A model generated the notes under the pieces. It was given only the letters and a program-made list of their open reading frames with translations, was not told where the DNA came from and did no database searches. From positions 930,001 through 994,000 of the forward strand of contig NZ_JADQDP010000001.1 of the NCBI RefSeq assembly GCF_015694735.1: a stretch of 64,000 nt of DNA, written 5' to 3'. Positions 43,453 through 51,952 of this stretch are shown piece after piece. This DNA comes from Hymenobacter properus (GTDB lineage: Bacteria; Bacteroidota; Bacteroidia; Cytophagales; Hymenobacteraceae). The translations under genes were made by a program, and so were the position numbers. The first letter of the stretch is position 1, and each line of letters starts with the position of its first letter.

Positions 43453-43991
43453 TGGCTAACCAAAAACGCATTCTCGACCCTTGCTGTGGTTCGCGCATGA
43501 TGCATTTTGACCGTGCTAATCCCGATGTGCTTTTCGGTGACCGCCGCGCCGAAACGATTACTGTCACCGACCGCTCACACGGCAAGGCTGATGGCACGCG
43601 CACCATTACGATAGCACCCGATACGCTACTCGACTTCCGCGCGCTGCCCTTCGCCGACGGTTCCTTTCACTTAGTAGCCTTCGACCCGCCCCACGTGGCA
43701 CGTGGTGGGGAAGATTCCTGGCTGGTTGCCAAGTATGGCAAGCTAGGTCCCAATTGGCAGGACGATTTGCGAGCGGGTTTTACCGAGTGCTTCCGCGTGC
43801 TGGCTGCTAATGGTGTGCTGGTATTTAAATGGAATGAAACCCATGTCAAGCTATCCGAAGTGTTGGCCCTAACGCCACACCAACCCATTTTCGGTAACAC
43901 TTCTGGCCGCAAGGCAGGGACGCATTGGCTTGTATTTATGAAGCCTGCAACCGGAGTTGTCGAAGGAAAGGAGGTAGCCAGTGCTCAATAA
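43452..43991 (+). CDS. Class I SAM-dependent DNA methyltransferase (phage)
   Basis: 179 residues, the start overlapping the previous stop (TAATG). Motif I-like DPCCGSRMM and motif IV-like AFDPPHVARGG (DPPH, as in N4/N6 amino-methyltransferases), plus VLVFKWNETH. It is short and has no target recognition domain of its own, like orphan phage methyltransferases of the MT-A70/Dam-like side. It may protect phage DNA from host restriction. The exact base and site cannot be told. Confidence 0.82.
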   Translation: MANQKRILDPCCGSRMMHFDRANPDVLFGDRRAETITVTDRSHGKADGTRTITIAPDTLLDFRALPFADGSFHLVAFDPPHVARGGEDSWLVAKYGKLGPNWQDDLRAGFTECFRVLAANGVLVFKWNETHVKLSEVLALTPHQPIFGNTSGRKAGTHWLVFMKPATGVVEGKEVASAQ

Positions 43992-44592
43992 CCTCATCGT
44001 ATTCGACTTCGAAACCACGGGCCTGAATCCGTTCACCGACCACGTGACCGAGATTGCCGCCGTGCGCCTGCGGGGCGGCCGGGAAGTGGGCAGCTTCCAC
44101 ACGCTGGTGGCCTTCGGCGGCGAGGTGCCAGCCGATATCACCAAGCTGACGGGCATCACCACCGAGCTCTGCGCCAAGGGCCTGCCGCCCCGCACGGCCT
44201 TCGCCCTGCTGCGCAACTTCATCGGGGCCGACGTGCTGGTGGCCCACAACGCCGCTTTCGACGTGGCCTACCTCGAACAGATGTACGCCCGCTTGGGCGC
44301 ATCGGGTGGCGTGAGCAACGACTTCCTGTGCACCAAGACGCTGGCTGTGGCCTGCGTGCACCCCGCCCCCGCCAACTACCGGCTGGGCACGCTCTGCCAA
44401 CACTTCGAAATCGAGCTGACCGGCGCCCACCGCGCCATGAACGACGTGCGCGCCACGGCCAAGCTCCTCGACCTGCTGCGCGCCACCTACAACGAGGAGG
44501 GCACGGCGGCCCTGCTCAACTGCTGCGGCATGGGGCCGAAGCATCACCCCCAACGCGGGCTGCCGGCCCACGCCAAGCCGATTGTGCAATGA
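43981..44592 (+). CDS. DnaQ-like DEDDh 3'-5' exonuclease
   Basis: 203 residues from GTG 43981, overlapping the methyltransferase gene by 11 bases. Exo I FDFETTGLNP (Asp and Glu), Exo II LVAHNAAFDVAYLE (Asp), Exo III with HRAMNDVRAT (His and Asp). It should trim 3' ends of DNA, for example as proofreader or in recombination. The C-terminal 40 residues are a polar tail. Another DEDDh protein lies at 57735. Confidence 0.9.
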   Translation: MLNNLIVFDFETTGLNPFTDHVTEIAAVRLRGGREVGSFHTLVAFGGEVPADITKLTGITTELCAKGLPPRTAFALLRNFIGADVLVAHNAAFDVAYLEQMYARLGASGGVSNDFLCTKTLAVACVHPAPANYRLGTLCQHFEIELTGAHRAMNDVRATAKLLDLLRATYNEEGTAALLNCCGMGPKHHPQRGLPAHAKPIVQ

Positions 44593-45008
44593 GCCAGGAC
44601 ACGAACCTCAACATGATTGACATGGTGGGTACCGCACCGCGTAATTGGGTGGTGCTGGCTATTCGCCACGAAAAGGGCCCCAATGGCGCTCCTTTCTACC
44701 GCGCTAACTGCCGTGGCTACACGATGCTTTTTGCGCAGGCTGGCCTCTACACCGAGGCTGAGGCCAAGGAGGCAGCATCTGGCATGGATGACATCATTCC
44801 GTATCATTTTGCTGCACCTGAGCTGCGTGCTTATCTGGAACGCTGGTGCTACATCCGACTCTCGGAGTTTGACCAATTCCACAAGCTGCGACTAGCTGAG
44901 TACAAGCTCGCCAAGCTCCTGCGCCACGCCAGCCACGGCACGCCCAACTGCGTGAACCTGCAAACCGTCAAGGCCGTGCTGGCAGAAACGGAGGTACCCC
45001 GTGGCTAA
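44589..45008 (+). CDS. Phage hypothetical protein
   Basis: 139 residues from ATG 44589, overlapping the preceding gene by 4 bases (ATGA). Alpha/beta content (WVVLAIRHEKGPNGAPFYRANCRGYTMLFAQAGLYTEAEAKEAAS). No known family. Confidence 0.7.
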   Translation: MSQDTNLNMIDMVGTAPRNWVVLAIRHEKGPNGAPFYRANCRGYTMLFAQAGLYTEAEAKEAASGMDDIIPYHFAAPELRAYLERWCYIRLSEFDQFHKLRLAEYKLAKLLRHASHGTPNCVNLQTVKAVLAETEVPRG

Positions 45009-45213
45009 AGTCACCCTCTCCGATGAAATCGCCAGCCTCCAACGCGAGCTGGTCATGCGGCAGCGGGTGTACCCCAACCTGCGCCAAAACGCCAAAACCG
45101 TGCGGGAACGCGAGGAAATGCGCACCACCCACGAGCACGAAATCGCTTGCACCCAGGCCACGCTGGCCCGCCTACAAGCCATGGTTCCACAGCAAGCCGA
45201 GCTATTCCAATGA
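45001..45213 (+). CDS. Small coiled-coil phage protein
   Basis: 70 residues from GTG 45001, overlapping the previous gene by 8 bases. Nearly all predicted helix (SDEIASLQRELVMRQRVYPNLRQNAKTVREREEMRTTHEHEIA). It is like small phage proteins of unknown function; no motif. Confidence 0.65.
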   Translation: MAKVTLSDEIASLQRELVMRQRVYPNLRQNAKTVREREEMRTTHEHEIACTQATLARLQAMVPQQAELFQ

Positions 45214-45887
45214 ACCTCATCTTTCACGACCGTACTACCATAGCCCCCGAGCCCGGCGCGGCGGTGCTCACCATCGAGCGCAAGGGCAATTTCTATTTTT
45301 CGGCGGGTGCCGTGCGCCGGCTTGACCTTGTGGTGAACGGCCTGGCCATGCCCGTGCAGGACGCCGACAACAACCAGTGGTACATGCTGCTGGGCAGTGG
45401 GCCGGCCATGGTCAAGCACAAGCCCTTTCCGCTGCGGGCCGTGGGCGGGAAATCGGGCAGCCGGCTGGTGTTTAGCAGCACTACCCGGGCCCGCGCCTAT
45501 TTCGAAGCGAACCACGTGCCCGATTCGGTGCACGCCGTGCACTTGCGCATTGAAACGCAGCCTTTCGAGCAGGACTTTGTGGGCAAGCTCTATCCGTTGC
45601 TGCCGGTTGGGAAACCCAGCCCAGCGGTGGCCATTGCCAAGGCGGTGGCAGCGGTGGGGCTGAGTAAGGCCGAGCAGCTGCCAACTGATGCGGAGACGGA
45701 GCAAATCTTGGAGCGCATCCGCGCCACAGTAAAAACCCTGTGGAGTGGTTTCCATGTGCGCACGGCCCAAGCCATTGATATAACCCGCGCCCTCGGCCTG
45801 CTGAGCAAGAATGAGGCGCTTCTGCCCAGCGTGAAGGGCGCGCCGGAGTTGTACGCTGCTTTGAAAGGAGACCGCAGCAATGGCTAA
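45210..45887 (+). CDS. Phage hypothetical protein
   Basis: 225 residues from ATG 45210, with a 4-base overlap. The N-terminal half is beta-rich (FHDRTTIAPEPGAAVLTIERKGNFYFSAGAVRRLDL), the C-terminal half helical (QLPTDAETEQILERIRATVKTLWSG). Nothing is recognised. Its end overlaps the helicase start by 8 bases. Confidence 0.7.
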   Translation: MNLIFHDRTTIAPEPGAAVLTIERKGNFYFSAGAVRRLDLVVNGLAMPVQDADNNQWYMLLGSGPAMVKHKPFPLRAVGGKSGSRLVFSSTTRARAYFEANHVPDSVHAVHLRIETQPFEQDFVGKLYPLLPVGKPSPAVAIAKAVAAVGLSKAEQLPTDAETEQILERIRATVKTLWSGFHVRTAQAIDITRALGLLSKNEALLPSVKGAPELYAALKGDRSNG

Positions 45888-47328
45888 CCTCCCCACCCTG
45901 CGCGACTACCAAACCACGGCCATCACCGACTGCGCCCGCGCCCTGGTGGCCCACCCCTCGGTGGTGCTGGTACTGCCCACCGGCGCCGGCAAAACCACCG
46001 TGGCGGCCGAAATGGCCCGCCGCATGGTCGGCAAGGGCAAACGCGTGTGGTTCGTGGCCCACCTGTTTGAGCTGGTTTCCCAAGCTCGAGCTCGGATGGA
46101 GCTGTTCGGCCTGACCGTGGGGTGCATCGCCGCCGGCTGGGAGTACCACCCCGCCCGGCCCGTGCAGTGCTGCATGGTGCAGACGCTCTCCAAGCGCATC
46201 GCCAAGCTGCCAGCCCACCAGCTGCCCGATTTTATCTTTTTCGACGAGGGCCACCACACGGCGGCCGGCACCTACCAACGGGTTATCGAAGCCGTTCCCA
46301 ACGCCAAGCGCATCGGCCTGACGGCAACGCCGTTCCGGCTCGACGGCAAGGGCCTGCGCGAATGGTACGCCGACCTGGTGGCGCCCATCACGGCGGCCGA
46401 GCTGGTGGCCCGCGGCTACCTCGTGCCGGCCCGCTACTACGCCACCGAGGCCGACCTGGAAGGCATCGCCAAGCGCGGGGGCGACTACGCGGCCGACGAG
46501 CTCTACAAGAAGTTCAACAAGCGGGAACTCTACGCCGGCACCGTCATCAACTACCTCAACTTTGCCGAGGGCCGGAAGGCTATTGTGTTCTGCGTGAACG
46601 TGGAGCACTCGCTGCAAACCACCCAGGCTTTCCTCGACGAGGGCATTGCCTGCGCCCACCTCGACGGCAGCACGCCGGCGGCCCAGCGGGCCAAGGTGCT
46701 GGCCGAGTTTGCCGCCGGCCGGTGGCAGGTGCTCTGCAACGTAGCGCTGTTCACGGAAGGGTTCGACTTGCCCGACCTGGGCTGTGTGATTCTCAACCGG
46801 GCCACCCAATCGAAATCCCTCTACCTGCAAATGGTGGGCCGTGGCCTGCGCCCGGCGGCAGGGAAACAGCATTGTGTCGTGATTGACCACGGCGGCAACG
46901 TGAAGGCCCACGGTTTCTTTGATGACGAGGTGGAGCACAGCCTCGATGCGCCCGAGAAGAAGCGCAAGAATGCGGCCCTGGACGTGGCGCCCATCAAGTT
47001 CTGCCCGGGCTGCCAGCTCATCAACAAGGTGCAGGCCCGCGTGTGCGAGGAATGTGGGCATGAGTTTCCGGCGGCCGTGAAGGAAGCCAAGGAGGCCGAG
47101 TTCGTGGAGATTCAGCGCAAGACGACGGTGATTGGCGGGCTGACCGTTTCGGTGGTGGTCGACAAAAAGAAGGCGCTGCCGGCCGAGCTGGAGGGCGTGC
47201 CCATGTCGGCCATGAGCCGGGAACAGCTGCGCCAGGTGGCCCGCTTCCGTGGCTACCACCCGCGCTGGGTAGACCGCCAGATGGAGGTGCGGACCAAGTA
47301 TGCAGAGAAGGGAGGGGTGGCGGCGTGA
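45880..47328 (+). CDS. SF2 DEAD/DEAH-type helicase
   Basis: 482 residues. Helicase motifs: Q-tip LRDYQTTAI, I LPTGAGKTT (32-40), II FFDEGHHT (about 120), III LTATPFR (about 147), V/VI near ATQSKSLYLQMVGRGLRPA. The C-terminal part has a four-Cys zinc ribbon (FCPGCQLINKVQARVCEECGHEF), then a tail of about 90 residues. Such helicases are common in phage replication/recombination modules and resemble RecG/Hjm-like or UvsW-type enzymes. The stop overlaps the GTG start of the methyltransferase gene (GTGA). Confidence 0.92.
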   Translation: MANLPTLRDYQTTAITDCARALVAHPSVVLVLPTGAGKTTVAAEMARRMVGKGKRVWFVAHLFELVSQARARMELFGLTVGCIAAGWEYHPARPVQCCMVQTLSKRIAKLPAHQLPDFIFFDEGHHTAAGTYQRVIEAVPNAKRIGLTATPFRLDGKGLREWYADLVAPITAAELVARGYLVPARYYATEADLEGIAKRGGDYAADELYKKFNKRELYAGTVINYLNFAEGRKAIVFCVNVEHSLQTTQAFLDEGIACAHLDGSTPAAQRAKVLAEFAAGRWQVLCNVALFTEGFDLPDLGCVILNRATQSKSLYLQMVGRGLRPAAGKQHCVVIDHGGNVKAHGFFDDEVEHSLDAPEKKRKNAALDVAPIKFCPGCQLINKVQARVCEECGHEFPAAVKEAKEAEFVEIQRKTTVIGGLTVSVVVDKKKALPAELEGVPMSAMSREQLRQVARFRGYHPRWVDRQMEVRTKYAEKGGVAA

Positions 47329-48506
47329 GACTCTGTAGCCTTTTCGCCGGCATCGGCGGCTTCGACCTCGCAGCGCGCTGGATGGGCTGGGCCACTGCCG
47401 TCATGGTGGAGTGGGACGATTTCGCCCGTCAGGTGCTGATTAAAAATTTCAAATGTGTGCCGGCTGAAAGCCTGAGCGCTGCGGAACTGGTCGCCATCAT
47501 CGGCCGGTGGAAAGCATGGACGCCGGGCCAGCCCCATCCCCCCACGATTTTATATGGCGACATCTGCCACTTCGACGCCCGCCCTTGGCTGGGTGCAATC
47601 GACCTTGTTTGCGGCGGATTCCCCTGCCAGCCCTTTAGCCTTGCCGGCAAGCAACTCGGAAACGACGACCCTCGTGCGCTCTGGCCGCATTTCCTTAGAA
47701 TCATTCGGGAGGTTCAACCAAGCCACGTCTTGGGCGAAAACGTTCGCGGCCTGCTTAGTAACGGGAGGGGGTTGGCATTCGAGGGTGTGTGTGTTGACCT
47801 GGAAACTGAAGGGTACGAAGTTCAACCGTTTCTACTTCCAGCTGCAAGCGTTGGAGCGCCGCACCACCGAGATAGGTTCTGGTTTGTGGCCCACGCCAAC
47901 AGTGGACAGCGCCTCAGACAGGAATTCCAAGTACGCACAGGGTGGGATGCCACTGGCCTTCTTTGCGAAGCTGTTGCCAACGCCGGATGCCTCACTGGCG
48001 ACCGGAGGCAAACTGACAAGTCTCGATGCGGTTTCGGATTCGGGCATGACAGCAGATGGCAAGAAACGGCAAATCAGCTTGCCGGACCGGCTCCGGAGGA
48101 TGCTGCCGACGCCCACGGTGAACGGCAACAACAACCGGAGGGGCTCATCGAAGAAAGCGGGCGACGGGCTGACAACAGCCGCGAGGAATATGCTACCCAC
48201 GCCTTGTGCACAGGATGCCAAGAATGCAACGTGTCCCGCGTCGCAGGCGACGCGGGACACGTTGCCGGGGGAAATCCATCGGCAGACGGGTGGCGGCTTA
48301 CTGAACCCCCGCTTTGTAGCCCAGATGATGGGGTTCCCGCCCGACTGGTGCGAACTGCCGCAGACAAAAGAGCGGCAAAACGCCTTGCGCGTCGAATTAA
48401 AAAGCTTGCCACAGCAGAGCGAAACGGTAGCCTGAAATCCTATGGCAATGCCGTGGTGCCCCAATTAGTACATCGATTTTATCAAGCCATAGCGGCTACC
48501 GCATAA
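47325..48506 (+). CDS. Phage DNA cytosine-5 methyltransferase
   Basis: 393 residues from GTG 47325. C5-methyltransferase motifs: I SLFAGIGGFDLA, IV GGFPCQPFS (Cys101 nucleophile), VI VLGENVRG, VIII GAPHHRDRFWF, and IX/X SYGNAVVPQLVHRFY at the end. The region between about 200 and 350 is the target recognition part and is less conserved. It methylates an unknown DNA site, probably against host restriction. No restriction partner is next to it. Another, conserved-looking frame (47554-48435) lies inside it. Confidence 0.93.
   Translation: MRLCSLFAGIGGFDLAARWMGWATAVMVEWDDFARQVLIKNFKCVPAESLSAAELVAIIGRWKAWTPGQPHPPTILYGDICHFDARPWLGAIDLVCGGFPCQPFSLAGKQLGNDDPRALWPHFLRIIREVQPSHVLGENVRGLLSNGRGLAFEGVCVDLETEGYEVQPFLLPAASVGAPHHRDRFWFVAHANSGQRLRQEFQVRTGWDATGLLCEAVANAGCLTGDRRQTDKSRCGFGFGHDSRWQETANQLAGPAPEDAADAHGERQQQPEGLIEESGRRADNSREEYATHALCTGCQECNVSRVAGDAGHVAGGNPSADGWRLTEPPLCSPDDGVPARLVRTAADKRAAKRLARRIKKLATAERNGSLKSYGNAVVPQLVHRFYQAIAATA
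47554..48435 (+). CDS. Second open frame inside the methyltransferase gene, 293 codons
   Basis: ATG 47554, in the +1 frame relative to the methyltransferase. The product has features of a recurrent phage protein family: CVLTWKLKGTKFNRFYFQL, SGLWPTPT, two further LPTP repeats and LNPRFVAQMMGFPPDW near its end. Its N-terminal part (ADSPASPLALPASNSETTTLV) is exactly the alternative reading of the PCQPFS motif region. No ribosome site is obvious. It may be translated as an independent protein, or its LNP...MGFPPDW end may be a frame-shifted part of the methyltransferase C-terminus. See the matching finding. Confidence 0.5.
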   Translation: MATSATSTPALGWVQSTLFAADSPASPLALPASNSETTTLVRSGRISLESFGRFNQATSWAKTFAACLVTGGGWHSRVCVLTWKLKGTKFNRFYFQLQALERRTTEIGSGLWPTPTVDSASDRNSKYAQGGMPLAFFAKLLPTPDASLATGGKLTSLDAVSDSGMTADGKKRQISLPDRLRRMLPTPTVNGNNNRRGSSKKAGDGLTTAARNMLPTPCAQDAKNATCPASQATRDTLPGEIHRQTGGGLLNPRFVAQMMGFPPDWCELPQTKERQNALRVELKSLPQQSETVA

Positions 48507-50989
48507 TGATGGTTAGCTTATTCCCCCACATCAAAGCCACCACCGGCGGCCACGCCTGCCCCATTACGCAGGTGCTCGACTCCATCCGCGCCGGCAAGTG
48601 GCGCCGCGAAGTCGAGGCCGTGCGGGCCTGCCCGGCCGGCTCCAAGGAGTACGACGCGGCCAAAAAGTGCCTGCCTTACTTCACCACCTCGGGCACGTTC
48701 GAGCACCGCGCAAATGCGGGCCTGCTGGCCCACAGCGGCCTGATGAGCCTCGACCTCGACACCAAGCACAACCCCGACACCGACTGGGCGGCCACGCGTG
48801 CCGCCATCGAGGCCGACGAGCACACCTACGCCTGCTTTCTGAGCACGGGCGGCGCCGGGCTCTGCGTGATTGTGCCGGTGCCCACCTCGCACCACGTGGC
48901 CAGCTTCCGCGCCCTGGAGCGCTACTACCTCAACACGTTCGGCGTGAAGGTGGACAGATTGCCCGACGTGTGCCGCGCCCGCTTCATCAGCTACGACCCG
49001 GCCCTCTACCACAACCCCCACGCCGACACCTTTGCCGAGCTGCTGGAGCCCGAAGCGCCCAAGCCCATTCCGGCCCGGGCCCCCGCCCCTGCCGCCCTGC
49101 CGGCCGACCCGCGCGCCGATGCCGAGACGCTGCTCATCGCCATCGGCGTGAAGATGGTGCGCGAAGCGGTGGACGGCAGCAAGCACGCCAAGGTGCGCGA
49201 CGCGGCCTACCTGCTGGGCGGCTACGTGGGCTCGGGCTACGTCGACGAAAGCCGGGCCTTCGATGCGCTGCTGGCGGCGGTGCTGGCCAAGGAGAACGTG
49301 GCCTCGCTGCGGAACGCGGAAGAGGCCATCCGCTCGGGGCTCAAGAAAGGCGCCCAGCGCCCCATCCTGCCCGACTGGCTGCAGTACAGCGCCCGTCAGG
49401 AAGTTCGGGCCGCCGCCGGCAACCCGGGCGTGGTGCTCACGCTGGCCCACAAAATTTCGGTAGCCTCCCACGTGCCGGTGCCCGGCATCTCGGCGGCACT
49501 CGACCTCATCGCCGAGGAGCAGGCCCGGCAGGTGCGCCTGCTCACCTTCTGGAACGTGACCGACCCCGGCCAGGACAAGCCGCTGAAGGTGAGCCTGAGC
49601 CTCGACAAGTTCACGGCCTGGCTCGGCGAGGAGGGCTTCGCCAAGTACCGCGCCGGCGGCGACTACGCCACGGTGCGCGTGGTGGCGGGCGTGGTGCACG
49701 AGGTCGACCGCGGCCAGCTCTTCGACCACGTGCTGGGCTACCTGGCGGGCCTGCCCTACGAGTACGACGGCATCTACGGCTTTCAGGTGCGCGAGTTAGT
49801 CCTCAGCCTGGAGCGCAAGCTGTTCGACGAGCGCTTCCTGCAGGCGCTGCCCACGCTGGGCGCCGACTTCGTGCGCGACACGGCCACCACGGCCCATTAT
49901 TTCTTTCGCAACGGCTGGGTGCTGGTGCAGGCCAGCGGCATCACGCTCCACGACTACACCGAGCTGCCGGGCCTCATCTGGGCCGAGCAGGTCCGCGCCC
50001 ACGAGTTCCGCCCGCTGTTCGGGTTGGAAGCCAAGGCCTGCGACTTCCACCGCTTCACCCTGAACGTGAGCGGCGGCCAGGCCGACCGGCTGGCCCTGCT
50101 GCGCTCGGCCCTGGGTTACCTGCTGCACGGCTACAAGGAAGAGGCCAACGCCAAGTGCATCATTTTTGTTGACGAGGTGGCCACCACGGGCAAGCCCGAT
50201 GGGCGCACGGGCAAGTCTTTGCTCATCAAGGCCGTGGGCGAGCTGGTGAAGGTGACCACGATTCCCGGCGCCACCTTCCGGTTCGAGGACAGCTTCCGCT
50301 TCCAGCGCATCCACGAAAGCACCCGCGTGGCCTACTTCGACGAGTGGGACGGCCGCCGCCTGCCGTTCAAGAAGCTGTTCACCGAGATAACGACGGAGCT
50401 GGCCGTGAACCGCAAGAACCACGCGGAATTCACCATTCCGTTCGAGCGCAGCCCCAAGTTTGCCATCACCACCAACGACGTGGTTTCGGGCGAAGGCGGC
50501 AGCCACGAGGGCCGCAAAATTGAGATACCCCTGGCCCCCCACTACTCGGCCCGGCACACGCCCATTGACGAGTTCGGCCGCGGCTTTTTCGCGGATGGCC
50601 AGTGGGATGCCGAGGATTGGAACTACTTCTTCAACCTGGCCCTGGGCTGGGTGCAGGACTACCTGGCCGCCGGCCGCCAGCTCACCCAGCTGGCCAGCGC
50701 CGCGCTCGACGCGCGCAAGCTGGAGGACTCGACGAGTCCGGAGTTTTTGGAGTTTGCCAAAGAGGTGCGGGAAATAGGCAGTGGCGACATTTTAGACCCG
50801 GTGCTGTGGGCTGACACGATGTTTCAAAAATTTTTAGCCTACTCCGGTGAGGCGCAGCATCGCTTTCCCATGCGCCGCTTTTACCAGTGGATGGCCAAGG
50901 TGGGCTTTATGCGCAAGCAGTGGAAAGGACAGGGCATCAACCGCGACAAGCCCTACTTCGAAGCCCCCGTATCAGCAGCATCTGAGTAG
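48506..50989 (+). CDS. Primase-helicase with VirE_N-type N-terminus
   Basis: 827 residues, start overlapping the methyltransferase stop (TAATG). The N-terminal part (about 30-170; TTSGTFEHRANAGLLAHSG, LDLDTKHN) matches the VirE_N/BT4734-like domain typical of Bacteroidetes element primases. The C-terminal half is an SF3-type helicase: Walker A GRTGKS (about 566-571), Walker B VAYFDEW (about 607) and sensor-like FAITTNDVVS. It should prime and unwind phage DNA at the origin. An AT-rich, repeat-bearing segment follows directly, the likely origin. Confidence 0.88.
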   Translation: MMVSLFPHIKATTGGHACPITQVLDSIRAGKWRREVEAVRACPAGSKEYDAAKKCLPYFTTSGTFEHRANAGLLAHSGLMSLDLDTKHNPDTDWAATRAAIEADEHTYACFLSTGGAGLCVIVPVPTSHHVASFRALERYYLNTFGVKVDRLPDVCRARFISYDPALYHNPHADTFAELLEPEAPKPIPARAPAPAALPADPRADAETLLIAIGVKMVREAVDGSKHAKVRDAAYLLGGYVGSGYVDESRAFDALLAAVLAKENVASLRNAEEAIRSGLKKGAQRPILPDWLQYSARQEVRAAAGNPGVVLTLAHKISVASHVPVPGISAALDLIAEEQARQVRLLTFWNVTDPGQDKPLKVSLSLDKFTAWLGEEGFAKYRAGGDYATVRVVAGVVHEVDRGQLFDHVLGYLAGLPYEYDGIYGFQVRELVLSLERKLFDERFLQALPTLGADFVRDTATTAHYFFRNGWVLVQASGITLHDYTELPGLIWAEQVRAHEFRPLFGLEAKACDFHRFTLNVSGGQADRLALLRSALGYLLHGYKEEANAKCIIFVDEVATTGKPDGRTGKSLLIKAVGELVKVTTIPGATFRFEDSFRFQRIHESTRVAYFDEWDGRRLPFKKLFTEITTELAVNRKNHAEFTIPFERSPKFAITTNDVVSGEGGSHEGRKIEIPLAPHYSARHTPIDEFGRGFFADGQWDAEDWNYFFNLALGWVQDYLAAGRQLTQLASAALDARKLEDSTSPEFLEFAKEVREIGSGDILDPVLWADTMFQKFLAYSGEAQHRFPMRRFYQWMAKVGFMRKQWKGQGINRDKPYFEAPVSAASE

Positions 50990-51266
50990 TCTGGGGTTTT
51001 TCGGGGTTGGAAATCGAAAAACCCCAGACTACCAATTAAAAATCAATACGTTATGCGACAAAAAACGACATCAGACAGTGCTCCAAAACTTCCCTATACA
51101 AATTTGTATTTTTCTTATATTCGCGATTATATTTTAAAAAATAATACAATTTATAAGCTGCAGTTTTAAAGCTGTCCCAACAACACAAAAAACAACATTT
51201 AACTAATTGAAATTCAAATCACTGCCTGGGGTTTTTGAAGTTCTAACCCCGAAAAACCCCAAGCCC
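50990..51266. other. AT-rich repeat segment, candidate phage replication origin
   Basis: A perfect 16-base hairpin (50988-51003 and 51015-51030, AGTCTGGGGTTTTTCG) starts at the primase-helicase stop. A second, related hairpin (51227-51236 and 51252-51261) ends the segment, and the 16-base GGGGTTTTTCGGGGTT at 50993-51008 recurs inverted at 51245-51260. Between them lies about 190 bases of very AT-rich DNA (TATATTTTAAAAAATAATAC), unlike the rest of the phage. Iterons around an AT-rich core, next to the helicase gene, fit an origin. Confidence 0.6.
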
Positions 51267-51563
51267 ATGCAAACTGCCAAGCCCCAGCGCCAGCCGGCCC
51301 CACTCGACCTCTCGGCTGCCCCGGTTTTCTACGTCACCAACAATGGCCGCTTTTGCGCCACGTTCGCCGCCGAGTACCCCGCCCTGCTGGCCGAGGTGCA
51401 CCGCGCCATCACGTGGGAAGAGGCCTGGGCCGCCCACATCGCCGGCCACGAAATCATTGTGGACCGCCCGGGCACCCAGCACTGCGTGCTCTTCACCGTG
51501 GCCCGCGTGCACGATGGCTTTCGCCGCATGATTGCCCTGCACTACAACACGGTCATTTCCTAG
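51267..51563 (+). CDS. Phage hypothetical protein
   Basis: 98 residues from ATG 51267, just after the candidate origin. Strand-rich (VFYVTNNGRFCATFAAEYPALLAEVHRAITWEEAWAAHIAGHEII). No known family. A longer frame upstream crosses the origin repeats and is rejected. Confidence 0.68.
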   Translation: MQTAKPQRQPAPLDLSAAPVFYVTNNGRFCATFAAEYPALLAEVHRAITWEEAWAAHIAGHEIIVDRPGTQHCVLFTVARVHDGFRRMIALHYNTVIS

Positions 51564-51565
51564 CC

Positions 51566-51949
51566 ATGGCCGACACGACCGCCCCCGCCCTCACCGAAGC
51601 CCGCCTGCAGCAGGAGTGCGGCAACTGGCTCAACAAACACCACCGCTACGCCTACCAGCTGTTCTGGCACACGCCCAACGGCGAGGCCCGCGACCGCATC
51701 ACCGGCGCCCGCCTCAAGGCCATGCACGCCAAGGCCGGCGTGCCCGACTGCTTCCTGGCCTGCCCCCAGCACGACCCCGCCGGCCAGGTGCTGGCCCACG
51801 GCCTCTTCATCGAATTCAAGACGGCCACGGGCAGCCTCAGCGCCCACCAGAAAACGATGATGGCCGCCCTGACCCAGGCAGGCTTTCGCGTCGAAGTGGT
51901 CCGCACCGTCGAAGAATTCCAAGCCCTGCTCACCGCCTACCTCGCCTGA
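51566..51949 (+). CDS. VRR-NUC-type nuclease
   Basis: 127 residues from ATG 51566, two bases after the previous stop. PD-(D/E)xK core: WHTPNGEARDRITGARLKAMHAKAGVPDCFLAC (Asp of the PD motif) and GLFIEFKTATGSLSAHQ (ExK with Gln after). This is the short phage VRR-NUC type found in replication/recombination modules, where it probably resolves or nicks branched DNA. Confidence 0.9.
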   Translation: MADTTAPALTEARLQQECGNWLNKHHRYAYQLFWHTPNGEARDRITGARLKAMHAKAGVPDCFLACPQHDPAGQVLAHGLFIEFKTATGSLSAHQKTMMAALTQAGFRVEVVRTVEEFQALLTAYLA

Positions 51950-51952
51950 CCC

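Noticed and set aside
50988..51030. Hairpin after the primase-helicase as a simple terminator
   Set aside because: It lacks a T run after the stem and its motif recurs inverted 240 bases away, which fits an origin or operator better; termination is still possible.
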